Positions 26,514 through 35,170 of a stretch of DNA of 64,000 nt are shown piece by piece. Positions within the stretch are counted from its first letter, which is position 1, and each line of letters begins with the position of its first letter. The translations under genes and the position numbers were made by a program. Location: assembly GCF_000826145.2 (NCBI RefSeq), contig NZ_LN651337.1:1437945-1501944 (forward strand), read 5' to 3'. The notes below the pieces were generated by a model, which was not told the DNA's origin, searched no databases, and was given only the letters and a program-made list of their open reading frames with translations. The DNA is from Sporosarcina koreensis. GTDB taxonomy: Bacteria > Bacillota > Bacilli > Bacillales_A > Planococcaceae.

Positions 26514-27347
26514 ATGAACTTCACACAACTAGAACAGCAGCTCAGTCTGCTCGCGGCCGGCTCGACAGGAAATGTTTCCGTCTGTGTACGGACGCCGGAC
26601 GGCACGATCGCCATCGGAGCGGATGACGTCAAACGCTCGGCCAGCGTCCTGAAAGTGCCGATTGCCATGGCCTGTCTGGCGGCTGTCGACCGAGGGGAGC
26701 TGGATTTGGACACACGCCTCCCCATCCATGAGCCTGTCGGCGGTTCCGGTGTGCTCGCCTACATGAGCGGATTCACTGAACTCACACTGCTGAACGCAAT
26801 TACCTTGTCCATCATCGTGTCCGACAACACAGCGGCCAATCTCGTCATCGAGCATACCGGGCTCGACCGGATCCAGGCCTTTTTCGATGAAGTCGGTGCC
26901 GCCGGGTCGAAGCTGACCCGTAAATTCATGGATTATGAGGCGCTCGCACTCGGTCTTGAGAATTTCGCAACCGCCCGGGATATGGTACGTTTCCTCGAAT
27001 GCCTCGACCCCGCCAGCAAGCATCTGTCCCTGAAAAGCAAACAGCAGCTGAAAACGATCATGCGGGACCAGCAGCTGATCGACAAACTGCCTGCTTATCA
27101 GCCGATCTTCGACGAAACACTGATCATCGGCAACAAGACCGGCACACTGCCCGGCACGGAGCATGATATCGCCTACTTCGAGAACGACCGGATGCGTGTC
27201 GATCTAGCCGCGCTCACAACGGACTGGCAGTACAACCACGACGGCCAGCAGACCATCGCCCGGATCGGCCGTCTCATCATCGACTATATGTCTTCTCAGA
27301 CTTTATCACCGGATGATAACCCGGCATTCGAGCCGCTTGCCAACTGA
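26514..27347 (+). CDS. Class A beta-lactamase-like serine hydrolase without signal peptide
   Basis: A 277-residue protein of the penicillin-recognising serine enzyme fold. All three class A motifs are present: S44-V-L-K47, S103-D-N105 and K208-T-G210. A clear omega-loop ExxLN is not obvious. The N-terminus (MNFTQLEQQLSLLAAGSTG) is neither a Sec nor a lipoprotein signal, so the enzyme should stay in the cytoplasm. That is unusual for a beta-lactamase and suggests an esterase or peptidase role. GGGGAAGGG precedes ATG 26514; an in-frame GTG lies 9 bp before it. Confidence 0.87.
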   Translation: MNFTQLEQQLSLLAAGSTGNVSVCVRTPDGTIAIGADDVKRSASVLKVPIAMACLAAVDRGELDLDTRLPIHEPVGGSGVLAYMSGFTELTLLNAITLSIIVSDNTAANLVIEHTGLDRIQAFFDEVGAAGSKLTRKFMDYEALALGLENFATARDMVRFLECLDPASKHLSLKSKQQLKTIMRDQQLIDKLPAYQPIFDETLIIGNKTGTLPGTEHDIAYFENDRMRVDLAALTTDWQYNHDGQQTIARIGRLIIDYMSSQTLSPDDNPAFEPLAN

Positions 27348-27364
27348 CCCGCATACATGCGCCC

Positions 27365-27396
27365 GCCGTCCTGCTTCCAGGATGGCGGTTGTTTTT
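27365..27396 (+). terminator. Terminator of the beta-lactamase-like gene
   Basis: CCGTCCTG/CAGGATGG stem with one G-U, then TTGTTTTT. Confidence 0.75.
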
Positions 27397-27424
27397 CATG
27401 GAGGCGGAGCTTTCGCTGATAGGG

Positions 27425-27556
27425 CATATCGGACAGTTCATAAGAAGTATCGGACACTTGGCAGGCGATATCGGACACTTCATCACACGTAACGGACAAT
27501 TCAGCTGAAGTATCGGACACTTCGCCGAATTTATCGGCATCCAGGCACAATTCAGC
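27425..27556 (-). repeat. Family A array, locus 5 (reverse, 6 units)
   Basis: Cores at 27427, 27448, 27469, 27490 (TAACGGA), 27511 and the head at 27532. One variable half is the perfect palindrome TTCAGCTGAA. It lies between convergent genes. Confidence 0.95.
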
Positions 27557-27569
27557 AGCAAGACATGAC

Positions 27570-27606
27570 AAAACCCCTTGCCGTTCCGTACCAGGCAAGG
27601 GGTTTC
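27570..27606. terminator. Terminator of ykyA (symmetrical)
   Basis: AAACCCCTTGCC...GGCAAGGGGTTT, a 12-bp stem with an 11-base loop. It serves the minus-strand lipoprotein gene. Confidence 0.85.
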
Positions 27607-27616
27607 GTCTGCCCCG

Positions 27617-28255
27617 TCAGTCGAGGCCGGCCATATTGAAATAGGTTTGCTGCGCGTCATTGAACTGTTTCGTGTATGCGTTGAACTGCTCGATCGCTTC
27701 CCCCATCTTACCGCTGTCATCGTTAATGTGATGCACTTGGTCGTCGATCACCTTCAGGTCGAATTGCCCCTGTTCGAGATGATCGAAAAACGCAGTTTCG
27801 GTCTCAAGCTGATCTTGATACGCGGCAAAGTACGTATCCATCGCCTTCTTCCGGTCATTTTCCAGCTTCACCAGTTTCGCTGCTTCCTCTTTCTGGTCAC
27901 CATCTTTAATACCATCCACTGTTTTTTGAATTGCCCCGATCTTTTCGTGGACATTTTTAAAGTCCGCCTGAGCTGTCTTCAGCAGCTTCAGCTCTTCAGC
28001 AACTTCATGCTTGCCGGCAAGCTGACGGATGGCGCCCGTGTCGGTGTTCTCCATAGCCAGAACTTTTCCATAGATCGCCTGGACCTTCTCCCGCTCCTGC
28101 GTCAGCGCTTCCTGGCCGCTTTGGAATTCCTTCTCCATCGGAACCGCTTCGTCCAGTGTTCCGCGTATCGATTCCGCCTGCTTTTTATCGGTCTGGCAGC
28201 CGGCGAGCATCAGCAGCACACCCGCCAGCAATAGTCCGAGTGCCAATCGTTTCAT
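27617..28255 (-). CDS. ykyA: YkyA-type putative cell-wall-binding lipoprotein
   Basis: A 212-residue exported lipoprotein. A 20-residue signal ends in the lipobox LAGC (Cys about 19). The mature protein is almost entirely long charged helices, giving a coiled-coil rod. Length and helix pattern match the YkyA family of Bacillales. The family is thought to contact the cell wall; its biochemical role is not established. GGAGGG precedes the ATG. It follows the polysaccharide deacetylase by 24 bp on the same strand, so the two are likely cotranscribed and may act together at the wall. Confidence 0.85.
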   Translation of the reverse strand: MKRLALGLLLAGVLLMLAGCQTDKKQAESIRGTLDEAVPMEKEFQSGQEALTQEREKVQAIYGKVLAMENTDTGAIRQLAGKHEVAEELKLLKTAQADFKNVHEKIGAIQKTVDGIKDGDQKEEAAKLVKLENDRKKAMDTYFAAYQDQLETETAFFDHLEQGQFDLKVIDDQVHHINDDSGKMGEAIEQFNAYTKQFNDAQQTYFNMAGLD

Positions 28256-28279
28256 CTTTCATCCCTCCGTAAAGCACCA

Positions 28280-29179
28280 TCATTTGATAGCATAACAGCG
28301 GCCTTCACATTGGAATGTGACAGGCGCCATGTCGTTCGTAAGCACTTTCGTCTTGTAGCCCTGTTTTTTGATGAACGCGAGCAGCTCGGGCAGATGATCG
28401 ATGGTCGCCGGTTTGTCGTGCAGGAGGATGACCGGTGCCACACCTGCTTCCGTCATGTGCTGGATGCTCTCAATGGTGTGCGTGACATAGCGCTTGTCCT
28501 TCAGTTCCCAATCCCGGCTGTCCACATGCCAATCCCACATCCGTAAATCTTCTTTGGCCAATTCGTCCCGCATTTCTTCCGTCAAGTATGGGATGCTGCC
28601 ATATGGGACGCGCGCGATATTCGTACGCACACCGCTCACTTTCTCAACGATATCGCGATCCTGCGCCATCTCCTTCGCAGGTGCTTCCGGTCCGCTGTAA
28701 ATTTTGCCCGCTTCATGTGTGATGCCATGCAATGCAAGCGCGTGGCCGGAATTTTTCATGCGCACGAGTGAATCCGGATACTGCTGGACATTCGGCCCGA
28801 GCATGAAAAAAGTCGCCTTCATCTGATACTGATCCAGCAGATCGAGCAGGCGGTTCACCTGGCTGGACGGCCCGTCGTCGAACGTCAGGTAGATGGCACG
28901 CTCTTTCGCATCCGCTGTATTCTGTTTCGCAACGGCTGCCTTACGCGCCGCTTCCCGATCCTGACGTTCTTTCTGCACGATCGATTGACGGAACGCCGAT
29001 CCCTCAAACTTCGCAAGCGGTGCTGCGGATACTGTCAGTTCAGACAGCGATGCAGTCCGTGCATCCGTCTCCGGCTTCTCATCCTGATATGGCATGAGCA
29101 GACCGACCGCCAGCAGCAGGACCGCTGCCGCCAATAATACCGATAGAACCCTGCCCTTCCGGTTCAATCGCTTCTTCAT
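28280..29179 (-). CDS. Membrane-anchored polysaccharide deacetylase (NodB domain)
   Basis: A 299-residue protein with an N-terminal basic stretch and one hydrophobic anchor (about residues 10-30). A Lys/Arg/Ala-rich linker follows, then a NodB catalytic domain from about residue 95. Metal and catalytic blocks are readable: IYLTFDDGPS (catalytic Asp and metal Asp), HGITHE (metal histidines), RVPYGS, DWHVDSRDW and VILLHDK. Such enzymes remove N-acetyl groups from peptidoglycan or other polymers outside the cell. ATG 29179 follows GGAGTGAGG; the longer GTG start upstream is less likely. Confidence 0.9.
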   Translation of the reverse strand: MKKRLNRKGRVLSVLLAAAVLLLAVGLLMPYQDEKPETDARTASLSELTVSAAPLAKFEGSAFRQSIVQKERQDREAARKAAVAKQNTADAKERAIYLTFDDGPSSQVNRLLDLLDQYQMKATFFMLGPNVQQYPDSLVRMKNSGHALALHGITHEAGKIYSGPEAPAKEMAQDRDIVEKVSGVRTNIARVPYGSIPYLTEEMRDELAKEDLRMWDWHVDSRDWELKDKRYVTHTIESIQHMTEAGVAPVILLHDKPATIDHLPELLAFIKKQGYKTKVLTNDMAPVTFQCEGRCYAIK

Positions 29180-29340
29180 TTGCCTCACTCCCTACATTGC
29201 AGAGGAGAGCCGTCCCCTGCCATCTAGTAAACTTCAATTTTTTCATTTTACCATGAACAGACAAAAAACGACACCATCAGACTGGCAGATTCATAGTTTT
29301 TATGTCCCTGATCGACATGTTGTTTGCACGCACCACTCAG

Positions 29341-29472
29341 GCATATCGGACATTTGAGTACCGGTATCGGACGATTGACATGGCATATCGGACACTTCAC
29401 CGCACTTATCGGACACTTGCCCGCAAGTAACGGACACTTCGCAAAGTTTATCGGCATCCAGACACAATTCAC
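29341..29472 (-). repeat. Family A array, locus 6 (reverse, 6 units)
   Basis: Cores at 29344, 29365, 29386, 29407, 29428 (TAACGGA) and the head at 29449. One variable half, CTTGCCCGCAAG, is a perfect inverted repeat. The head hairpin is weakened (GCAAAGTTTATCGGC). It lies between two minus-strand genes, upstream of the deacetylase. Confidence 0.95.
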
Positions 29473-29475
29473 GAA

Positions 29476-29517
29476 CAAAAAATCCTCCGCCCACTGCATG
29501 TGAATGAAGGATTTTTG
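29476..29517 (-). terminator. Terminator of the DedA gene
   Basis: On the minus strand AATCCTTC and GAGGATT form a stem with a long loop, followed by TTTTT. Confidence 0.6.
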
Positions 29518-29532
29518 ATAAGCAGTCCGACG

Positions 29533-30186
29533 TCACGCCGGTTTGCTGCTGAATTTGTTTTTCACAAGACTGACCAGCGGCGGGACAACCGACAGCGCGA
29601 TGATGAAGAGCAGGACGGCCGAGAAATTCTCCTTCACGACCGGGATATTGCCGAACAGGAATCCGAGTGACGTACAGAGTCCCACCCAGAGGACGGCGCC
29701 GGCTATGTTGTACATCAGGAAATAGCGGTAGTCCATGCGGCTGGCCCCTGCGACGAATGGAGCGAACGTCCGGATGAACGGCATGAATCGGGCAATGACG
29801 ATCGTCTTGCCGCCGTGTTTATTGAAAAACCGTTCGGCTGCTTCCAATTTGTCCTGGCTGATGAATTTCCCGAACCAGCGGGTGGCCGACAGACCTTTTC
29901 CGGCTGACTTCCCGATCTGGTAATTGACACTGTCACCAATGATTGCGGCCACCAGGAACCCGATCACGAGCGGCCAGATATTGAACGCCTCCCCGGCTGC
30001 TGCGAGCGCAGCGCTCGCAAACAGCAGAGAATCGCCGGGCAGGAACGGGAATACGACAAGCCCCGTTTCCACGAAGATGATTAGAAATAATATGGCGTAC
30101 GACCAGCCGCCGAACATCTGGATGATATCGATAAGATGCTGGTCGATGTGAAGAATGAAACTGAACAGTCCCTCAATGAGATGCAT
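29533..30186 (-). CDS. DedA/SNARE-associated family membrane protein
   Basis: A 217-residue polytopic protein of the DedA superfamily. Hallmarks are the re-entrant segment FVETGLVVFPFLPGDSLLF, the loop GDSVNYQIGKSAG and the basic block ARFMPFIRTFAPFVAGASRM, followed by two C-terminal helices. DedA proteins are implicated in membrane-lipid (undecaprenyl phosphate or phosphatidylethanolamine) scrambling, envelope stability and drug resistance. ATG 30186 is preceded by AGGAGC. It is monocistronic, flanked on both sides by repeat arrays. Confidence 0.92.
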   Translation of the reverse strand: MHLIEGLFSFILHIDQHLIDIIQMFGGWSYAILFLIIFVETGLVVFPFLPGDSLLFASAALAAAGEAFNIWPLVIGFLVAAIIGDSVNYQIGKSAGKGLSATRWFGKFISQDKLEAAERFFNKHGGKTIVIARFMPFIRTFAPFVAGASRMDYRYFLMYNIAGAVLWVGLCTSLGFLFGNIPVVKENFSAVLLFIIALSVVPPLVSLVKNKFSSKPA

Positions 30187-30348
30187 AATGGCGCTCCTCT
30201 GTCTCCATTTTGTTTTCGAGGCCTGCAAGTCCGGATGTACGGCCGCCTCCTCGGTTTAATAAGATTCAGTATACACGGAACGGATGCAAAACACTCTAAT
30301 TTTTGCGCGCCTGCCAAGGAGGCCTCTCCTGCCGGGACGTTTTTCACG

Positions 30349-30490
30349 GGTATCGGACACTTGGCGCGGCGTATCGGACATTTGGGTGGATCTATCGGAC
30401 ATTTCACCTTACTTATCGGACACTTGGCACGAAGTATCGGACACTTCGCCGAATGTATCGGCATCCAGACACAATTCAAGGGCCTGAATG
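30349..30490 (-). repeat. Family A array, locus 7 (reverse, 6 units)
   Basis: Cores at 30351, 30372, 30393, 30414, 30435 and the head at 30456. The two units at 30393 and 30414 are identical, base for base over 42 bp, to the units at 33169 and 33190 in locus 9. Beyond the head, CAAGGGCCTGAATG is a fragment of the linker seen in double loci, as if a second array had been lost. Confidence 0.95.
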
Positions 30491-30580
30491 CCGTTCCTCA
30501 TGATGACCATCCCTACATGCATTCGCCTTGCACAATGCACCTCTATAGCTCCTGGCGCAGCCCGTATGGTTCATCCCATC

Positions 30581-30610
30581 AAAAAAGCACACAGAGGTTA
30601 TGTGTGCTTC
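30581..30610 (-). terminator. Terminator overlapping the stop of the NERD gene
   Basis: On the minus strand AGCACACA-TAACCTC-TGTGTGCT followed by TTTTTT; the TAA stop codon is part of the loop. Confidence 0.85.
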
Positions 30611-31575
30611 GCAAGTTTTTTTTGCAATTGCATTGAATATGTTCTGCCGCGTTTAGTTCCGATAGCCGTCAGTTTCATAGCACGCAAGAGACGGAGTACC
30701 GTTCTGGGACAGTCAAGTCCAAGCAGCGCACGGCATGCCGCATTGGTCAGCGGTTCACCCGTCAGCCAGAACCAATCCCGGATAGCCTGCTCGTGGGCAG
30801 TCATCGAGCGGGTCTTACACGCAGGGCAGTACCAACCTTTGCCGCGTTTCCACATGCCAAGCCGTTCACAATCTGGGCAGGCAACGCCGCCTTTGATGAC
30901 GTCAGGCGGGATATCGAACACCTCACAGACCGGTCTGTGATTGAACGTTTGGTGACTATCCAGAGCTCGCTGGCCGAGCAGCGCCAGTTCACTGTTTGTC
31001 AGTGCCCTGCGGCCGGTCATCAGCTCTCGGATACGGCGCGGCACCAGCTTCGGAAACAGCGTCGGAATGTCCGTGTCAGGTAAGGTGATGCGCTGCTTGG
31101 TATATGCCATGACAACACAGCCATGGACAGGGAGGCTGATTCCTCTGGCGCGCAGCCATTCTTCGAACAGCTCGCATGTATTGCGCACTTGTGCAAGCGG
31201 ACTCAGGAAACCGCTGAGAGTCCCGTCGTCCGACGTACGGATCAGCTGCGGCGGATTCTCTGTCACAACCAGATCCCCCGCCATATTCTTCACTTCGCAA
31301 ATCAATGCAAATTCATTAGTGAGCAAGAGAGTATCCATTTGAAATAACGTATGGGAAACAAGGGAAAGATCGTGAAACTCCAGTATTTCGTGGGGAAACT
31401 TGTAGGTGTTCAGCACGCGGTCCAGTTCAAGTTCACCGCCGTAACCTGCTTTCACGGCAGACAGCCGGGCTTGCAGATTGGGGGACACGGGGTGGGACTG
31501 GGGAATTCGTCTGACAGCAGCCTCCAGCCCTTCGACCAGGACGGGTGCTGTCCGTTCTTTCATCAGTATAATCAT
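30598..31575 (-). CDS. NERD-domain protein with zinc ribbon
   Basis: About 325 residues. The N-terminal half is a nuclease-related NERD domain: GYGGELELDRVL, then DTLLLTNEFALICEVKNMAGDL, where D and E-x-K look like the PD-(D/E)xK metal site. The C-terminal part has a zinc ribbon (CPDC...WYCPACK) and a winged-helix-like tail. NERD proteins are thought to act in DNA processing, and some occur in defence or plasmid loci. The start at 31575 follows GGAAGG at short spacing; ATG 31563 is an alternative. It stands beside an Rpn remnant, also a nuclease-type protein. Confidence 0.82.
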   Translation of the reverse strand: MIILMKERTAPVLVEGLEAAVRRIPQSHPVSPNLQARLSAVKAGYGGELELDRVLNTYKFPHEILEFHDLSLVSHTLFQMDTLLLTNEFALICEVKNMAGDLVVTENPPQLIRTSDDGTLSGFLSPLAQVRNTCELFEEWLRARGISLPVHGCVVMAYTKQRITLPDTDIPTLFPKLVPRRIRELMTGRRALTNSELALLGQRALDSHQTFNHRPVCEVFDIPPDVIKGGVACPDCERLGMWKRGKGWYCPACKTRSMTAHEQAIRDWFWLTGEPLTNAACRALLGLDCPRTVLRLLRAMKLTAIGTKRGRTYSMQLQKKLAKHT

Positions 31576-31688
31576 CACTTCCTTCCGTAGTCCCCTCAAC
31601 TATATCACACTATTCAGACACAACCATGCACTTATCTCGTTTCACAATAAATTTTCTTGCATCAAAGCCAGCTTCCGTACTAGAGGCT

Positions 31689-31801
31689 CCTTATCGGACA
31701 GATCACGGGAAGTATCGGACACTTCGCCCGACTTATCGGACACTTGGCACGGACTATCGGACACTTCGCCGAATGTATCGGCATCCAAGCACAATTCAAC
31801 T
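31689..31801 (-). repeat. Family A array, locus 8 (reverse, 5 units)
   Basis: Cores at 31692, 31713, 31734, 31755 and the head at 31776. It lies upstream of the NERD gene and past the end of the rpn gene. Confidence 0.95.
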
Positions 31802-31892
31802 GCCGCCACCGATTTAAATGAAAGCCAAAAAGGCACCCGGACTCGCAGGCGCCTGCATAAGCAAACAGATATCTCCAAGCGTTTCACAGAAC

Positions 31893-32801
31893 TCACTCTG
31901 CACTGTCGGGACCTTTCGACTCTTGAATGCCGACAACCTCAGACTCGCTGATTTCAGCAGCTCGAGCAACGTCGGCCGGCGTCATGCCCATTGCGAGCAT
32001 ATTTCGGACCATCCGCTCAGTCGCTTCCTTCTTGCCTCTCGCCTCTCCTCTCGCCTCTCCTCTCGCTTCTCCTCTCGCCTCACCCCTTCTTTCTCCTTCC
32101 AGTTCCGCCTCTTTAGCCCGCAGCTCTGCTTCACGCACGGCTGCTTCTTCATCGATAATATGCTTCATCCTTGCCTGGTACGCCCGGACTTCGTCAGGTG
32201 TCGCACTCAGACCTTCCCAGCTATGGAACGCTTCCCGCAGCGTCTCATCATTCATAGCGATCTCCTCCAATTCCTTGAAGATATCTTTGTAAACTTCATC
32301 CTTCCGTGTGTCGACAATACCCAGTAACAGCAGCCAGCGGGCCAGCACATCATTCCAAGGATCCAGACGCTCTTCTTTCCAAGCACTCAGCAGCTTCGGC
32401 ATCTCAATGAAGTGGAATTCCATCATATCTGTCAGTTTGAATTTCTCTCTGTCTTCATATAGATGATATGTCGTATGGAATTGTTCAGTTTGTGTGAAAA
32501 TATTGAAATTCATAAGATTTATCGCAATGACAGGACGCAGCTCGCGGTACCCCATTCTTCGGCGCAGCTGAGACCGGTACACCCCCGACCAGTAATACAT
32601 GGACCGTTTGACCATATCATACTTATCCGTGAACTGGATTTCAACATTGAGCCAATCCCCCGAGCCCGTCGTCACGAGCAGATCCAGTCTCGACTGTTTG
32701 TCCTCCTCATGCTCCCCGCCGGCTTCATTACTCGCAAACGAGATATCCAGAATGCGTTCCCGTCCTGTCCGCTGCAAAATCGCGTTCAGGCCATTCGGCA
32801 A
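31893..32801 (-). pseudogene. Rpn-family recombination-promoting nuclease / PD-(D/E)xK transposase, 5'-truncated
   Basis: A 300-residue frame. It carries the Rpn nuclease core NAILQRTGRERILDISFA, DKQSRLDLLVTT and WLNVEIQ (D and E-x-Q active-site region), a long helical middle, and a Gly-Glu-Ala-Arg repeat tail before the C-terminal helix. Intact relatives begin 30-45 residues earlier with a conserved block containing the first active-site residues. Here homology starts abruptly at NAILQ (about 32790) and the only upstream start is a TTG without a ribosome binding site. The missing end is where a helicase fragment begins on the other strand, so a rearrangement cut both genes. Confidence 0.75.
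32034..32084 (-). repeat. 12-bp tandem repeat inside the rpn remnant
   Basis: About four copies of a 12-bp unit (GCCTCTCCTCTC as written on the plus strand), encoding Gly-Glu-Ala-Arg over and over. Because 12 is divisible by 3, changes in copy number lengthen or shorten the linker without shifting the frame. Confidence 0.85.
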
Positions 32802-33110
32802 CTGCCCGAAGAGGATGAACTGCTCGTCATCGCAACCGGTAAATACATAGGTGAGGGCTTTGATCTATCCAGACTGGATGCACTGTTTCTCGTCATGCCT
32901 ATCTCATTTGAAGGAAAGCTGACTCAATACGTCGGCAGGCTCCATCGCAATCACGACAACAAAGAGGAAGTACGTGTCTACGACTACATAGACCCTCATG
33001 TACCCGCTGTGCAGCATATGGCACAAAAGCGAGCGAGAGGCTTCAAGAAGATGGGGTATGTGAAGAAGGAAGAGCTTGCGGACACCGCAGAGCAAATGCA
33101 GCTGTTTTGA
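32799..33110 (+). pseudogene. DEAD/DEAH-box helicase, C-terminal fragment
   Basis: About 103 residues resemble the end of the second RecA-like domain of SF2 helicases linked to restriction-type or DUF-associated proteins. ATGKYIGEGFD (motif V region), LDALFLVMP and QYVGRLHR (motif VI, with the arginine finger) are intact, ending with KKEELADTAEQMQLF. The remaining several hundred residues, including the Walker motifs, are absent. The frame continues leftward only over the antisense of the rpn remnant, so it cannot be translated as a helicase. Confidence 0.8.
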
Positions 33111-33145
33111 AGAAAGGCAGCTGGACTATCCGACAGATCAAGGCT

Positions 33146-33489
33146 ATTATCGGACATTTGGCGTTGGGTATCGGACATTTCACCTTACTTATCGGACACT
33201 TGGCACGAAGTATCGGACAAATCGCTGAATTAATCGGTATCCAGACACAATTCAAGGGCCTGAATGGTGCTCACTTCGTTCGTTTTCTGCAGCGATCACA
33301 GTGGACGCGGCAGCTTGCTGGCGCGCAAAATGAGACAAGCCAGGGGGGACGGCTGGGGCATATCGGACAGATCACGGGAAGTATCGGACATTTGCCACAA
33401 AGTATCGGACACTTGGCACGAACTATCGGACACTTCCCACGAACTATCGGATATTTCACCGAATTTATCGGCATCCAGGTACAATTCAA
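33146..33489 (-). repeat. Family A double array, locus 9 (reverse, 5 + 6 units with linker)
   Basis: First array: cores at 33148, 33169, 33190, 33211 and a decayed head at 33232 (AATCGGT). Linker: shorter than usual, 129 bp head to core, with CAAGGGCCTGAATGGTGCTC and GCGCGCAAAATGAGACAAGC. Second array: cores at 33361, 33382, 33403, 33424, 33445 and the head at 33466. It lies between the helicase fragment and the DUF6508-like gene, which converge. Confidence 0.95.
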
Positions 33490-33516
33490 GCGCCGACATG
33501 CTTTTTCCGCACTACA

Positions 33517-33549
33517 AAAAAGACACAGCGCCCGTTCGGCTGTGCCCTT
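33517..33549 (-). terminator. Terminator of the PAS-chemoreceptor/DUF6508 pair
   Basis: On the minus strand GGCACAGC...GCTGTGTC followed by TTTTTT. Confidence 0.85.
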
Positions 33550-33561
33550 GTGCAAATGCCC

Positions 33562-33939
33562 TTATTCCGCGTCTTCCAGTTCCTTCATCCGGCGCAGCAC
33601 CCCGGCGATGAGGCCGCTGCCCGCATATCGGGCGAGCGCCCCCGTTCCAAACCGCTCTTCCCGCACCATCTGTGTGAGCATCGCCTTCAGCAGCGGCCGA
33701 TCCGCACCCGAAATCGCCGCTTCCATGTCCGCCGGCGAGGTGATGCCGGCGCCCGCCAGTGTATCCGGGTATGCCGTGTCCGTCCATTCCGCAGCATAAT
33801 AAGCATCCAGGAAATCATTCATGTCCTGTTCATATTCCACGTAGAACACGCCGGCTTCTTTGATCAGGCGGCGCGGCTCCTGCCCGGCCGTCTGTTCGAA
33901 ATAAGGCAGATGAGCATACAGCTTCGACAAGTCTTTCAT
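33562..33939 (-). CDS. DUF6508-like protein
   Basis: A 125-residue small helical acidic protein. It begins [14 protein letters not shown] and has the segment [17 protein letters not shown] and an Arg/Met helix near the end. The pattern reminds me of the DUF6508 family, but I hold that loosely. Its start overlaps the stop of the PAS-type chemoreceptor gene by 4 bp (ATGA), so the two are translationally coupled. No catalytic motif is visible. Confidence 0.7.
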   Translation of the reverse strand: MKDLSKLYAHLPYFEQTAGQEPRRLIKEAGVFYVEYEQDMNDFLDAYYAAEWTDTAYPDTLAGAGITSPADMEAAISGADRPLLKAMLTQMVREERFGTGALARYAGSGLIAGVLRRMKELEDAE

Positions 33940-34763
33940 ACGATCCCCTCAAATGTCGCCATTGCGGTCTCGATTTCCTGCTGGGTGGCGGCCACTGTAC
34001 TCTGCGAACTTTCCGTCAGCCGGCTCACTTTCTCAACATCTGTCGAAATGAGATCGATATTGCCATTCACCTTCGCGATCGCCGTTTCGACACTGCCCGC
34101 CAGTTTGCGGACTTCCGTGGCCACGACCTGGAAACCGCGGCCGTGTTCGCCGGCGCGGGCCGCTTCGATTGCGGCATTGAGTGCCAGGATGTTCGTCTGG
34201 GCGGAGATCTTCCGGATCGTATCGGAGATCTGGCGGATCGAGTCCGTCTGGTCCTGCAGGGAGCCGATCGCTTTCCGGTTCTCCTCCGCAGTCTCTGTAA
34301 TCGTTTCGCTCAGACCTTCCGACAGGGCTTTCAGCTGGGAGACGATGCCGATCGTCTGGTTCTCACGTTCGGTGATGTCCGTCGCAATCTTGAGTACGGC
34401 ATCCACTTCACCCGTCTCGTTTTTGACAGGGATATACGTCGCTTCCAGAGAAACAAGCCTGCCCGTCTTGCTGACACGGCCGATTTTCTGTTGAAACTTC
34501 CGTCCTTCCCGCAGTGTCCTCCACAAATCCGTATAATCACGGCTGTCGCGGAATTCCTGTGTGCAAAACTGTCTGTGATGCATCCTCCTGATTTCCTGCA
34601 CCGAGTAGCCGAGTGTCCCTGCGAACTGTTCATTCCCCCAAAGCACCTTTCCATCCCGGTCGAACTCGATCATTGCCAAATTCGACTCCAGTGCCGCAAG
34701 CACACGTTTCTCTTCCAATACCTGACCGGTGTTATAGGTGCCATCCGTTCTATGATGATCCAT
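33936..34763 (-). CDS. Soluble PAS-domain methyl-accepting chemotaxis protein
   Basis: A 275-residue cytoplasmic receptor without membrane segments. Residues 20-140 form a PAS domain ([19 protein letters not shown], then the PAC end [12 protein letters not shown]). A short chemoreceptor signalling hairpin follows, with the tip motif [37 protein letters not shown]. The whole is compact, like energy- or redox-sensing soluble receptors whose PAS binds haem or flavin. The ligand is unknown. The DUF6508-like gene follows with a 4-bp overlap. Confidence 0.9.
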   Translation of the reverse strand: MDHHRTDGTYNTGQVLEEKRVLAALESNLAMIEFDRDGKVLWGNEQFAGTLGYSVQEIRRMHHRQFCTQEFRDSRDYTDLWRTLREGRKFQQKIGRVSKTGRLVSLEATYIPVKNETGEVDAVLKIATDITERENQTIGIVSQLKALSEGLSETITETAEENRKAIGSLQDQTDSIRQISDTIRKISAQTNILALNAAIEAARAGEHGRGFQVVATEVRKLAGSVETAIAKVNGNIDLISTDVEKVSRLTESSQSTVAATQQEIETAMATFEGIV

Positions 34764-34970
34764 GTCCGCCCACTCCTCATGTATCGATTATGAAAAATCC
34801 TCTTTATCCGGACCCGGTCAGTGTCCGGTTCCGATTTCGTCAGCAGTCCTTTGCCGTTTGCTATGAATATGTTTATAAGGAATTTAGTCCTCTCAATAGT
34901 ACCATAAATTCATTGATTATAATTACCTATTCCATTCCTATTTTCACTGAGTACTTTCTGAAATATGTAT

Positions 34971-35086
34971 TCTATCGGACAGTTGGCGTGATGTATCTGA
35001 CACTTCGCCGTACATATCGGACATTTGCCGCAAAGTATCGGACACATCACCGAATTTATCGGCAGCCAGGCACAATTCAGCAAACG
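34971..35086 (-). repeat. Family A array, locus 10 (reverse, 5 units)
   Basis: Cores at 34973, 34994 (TATCTGA), 35015, 35036 and the head at 35057. The unit at 35015 has the inverted repeat TTTGCCGCAAA. It lies between two minus-strand genes, at the border of an AT-rich upstream region. Confidence 0.94.
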
Positions 35087-35107
35087 GGCTGGATTCCAAG
35101 ACACGCA

Positions 35108-35140
35108 ATAAACCCCTGACGGCCTTTCGTCAGGGGATTC
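35108..35140 (-). terminator. Terminator of the diguanylate cyclase gene
   Basis: CCCCTGACG...CGTCAGGGG with a 5-base loop, then TTTATT on the minus strand. Confidence 0.85.
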
Positions 35141-35170
35141 CAATTTGCGGCATTCAATTGTAACCGGGCG

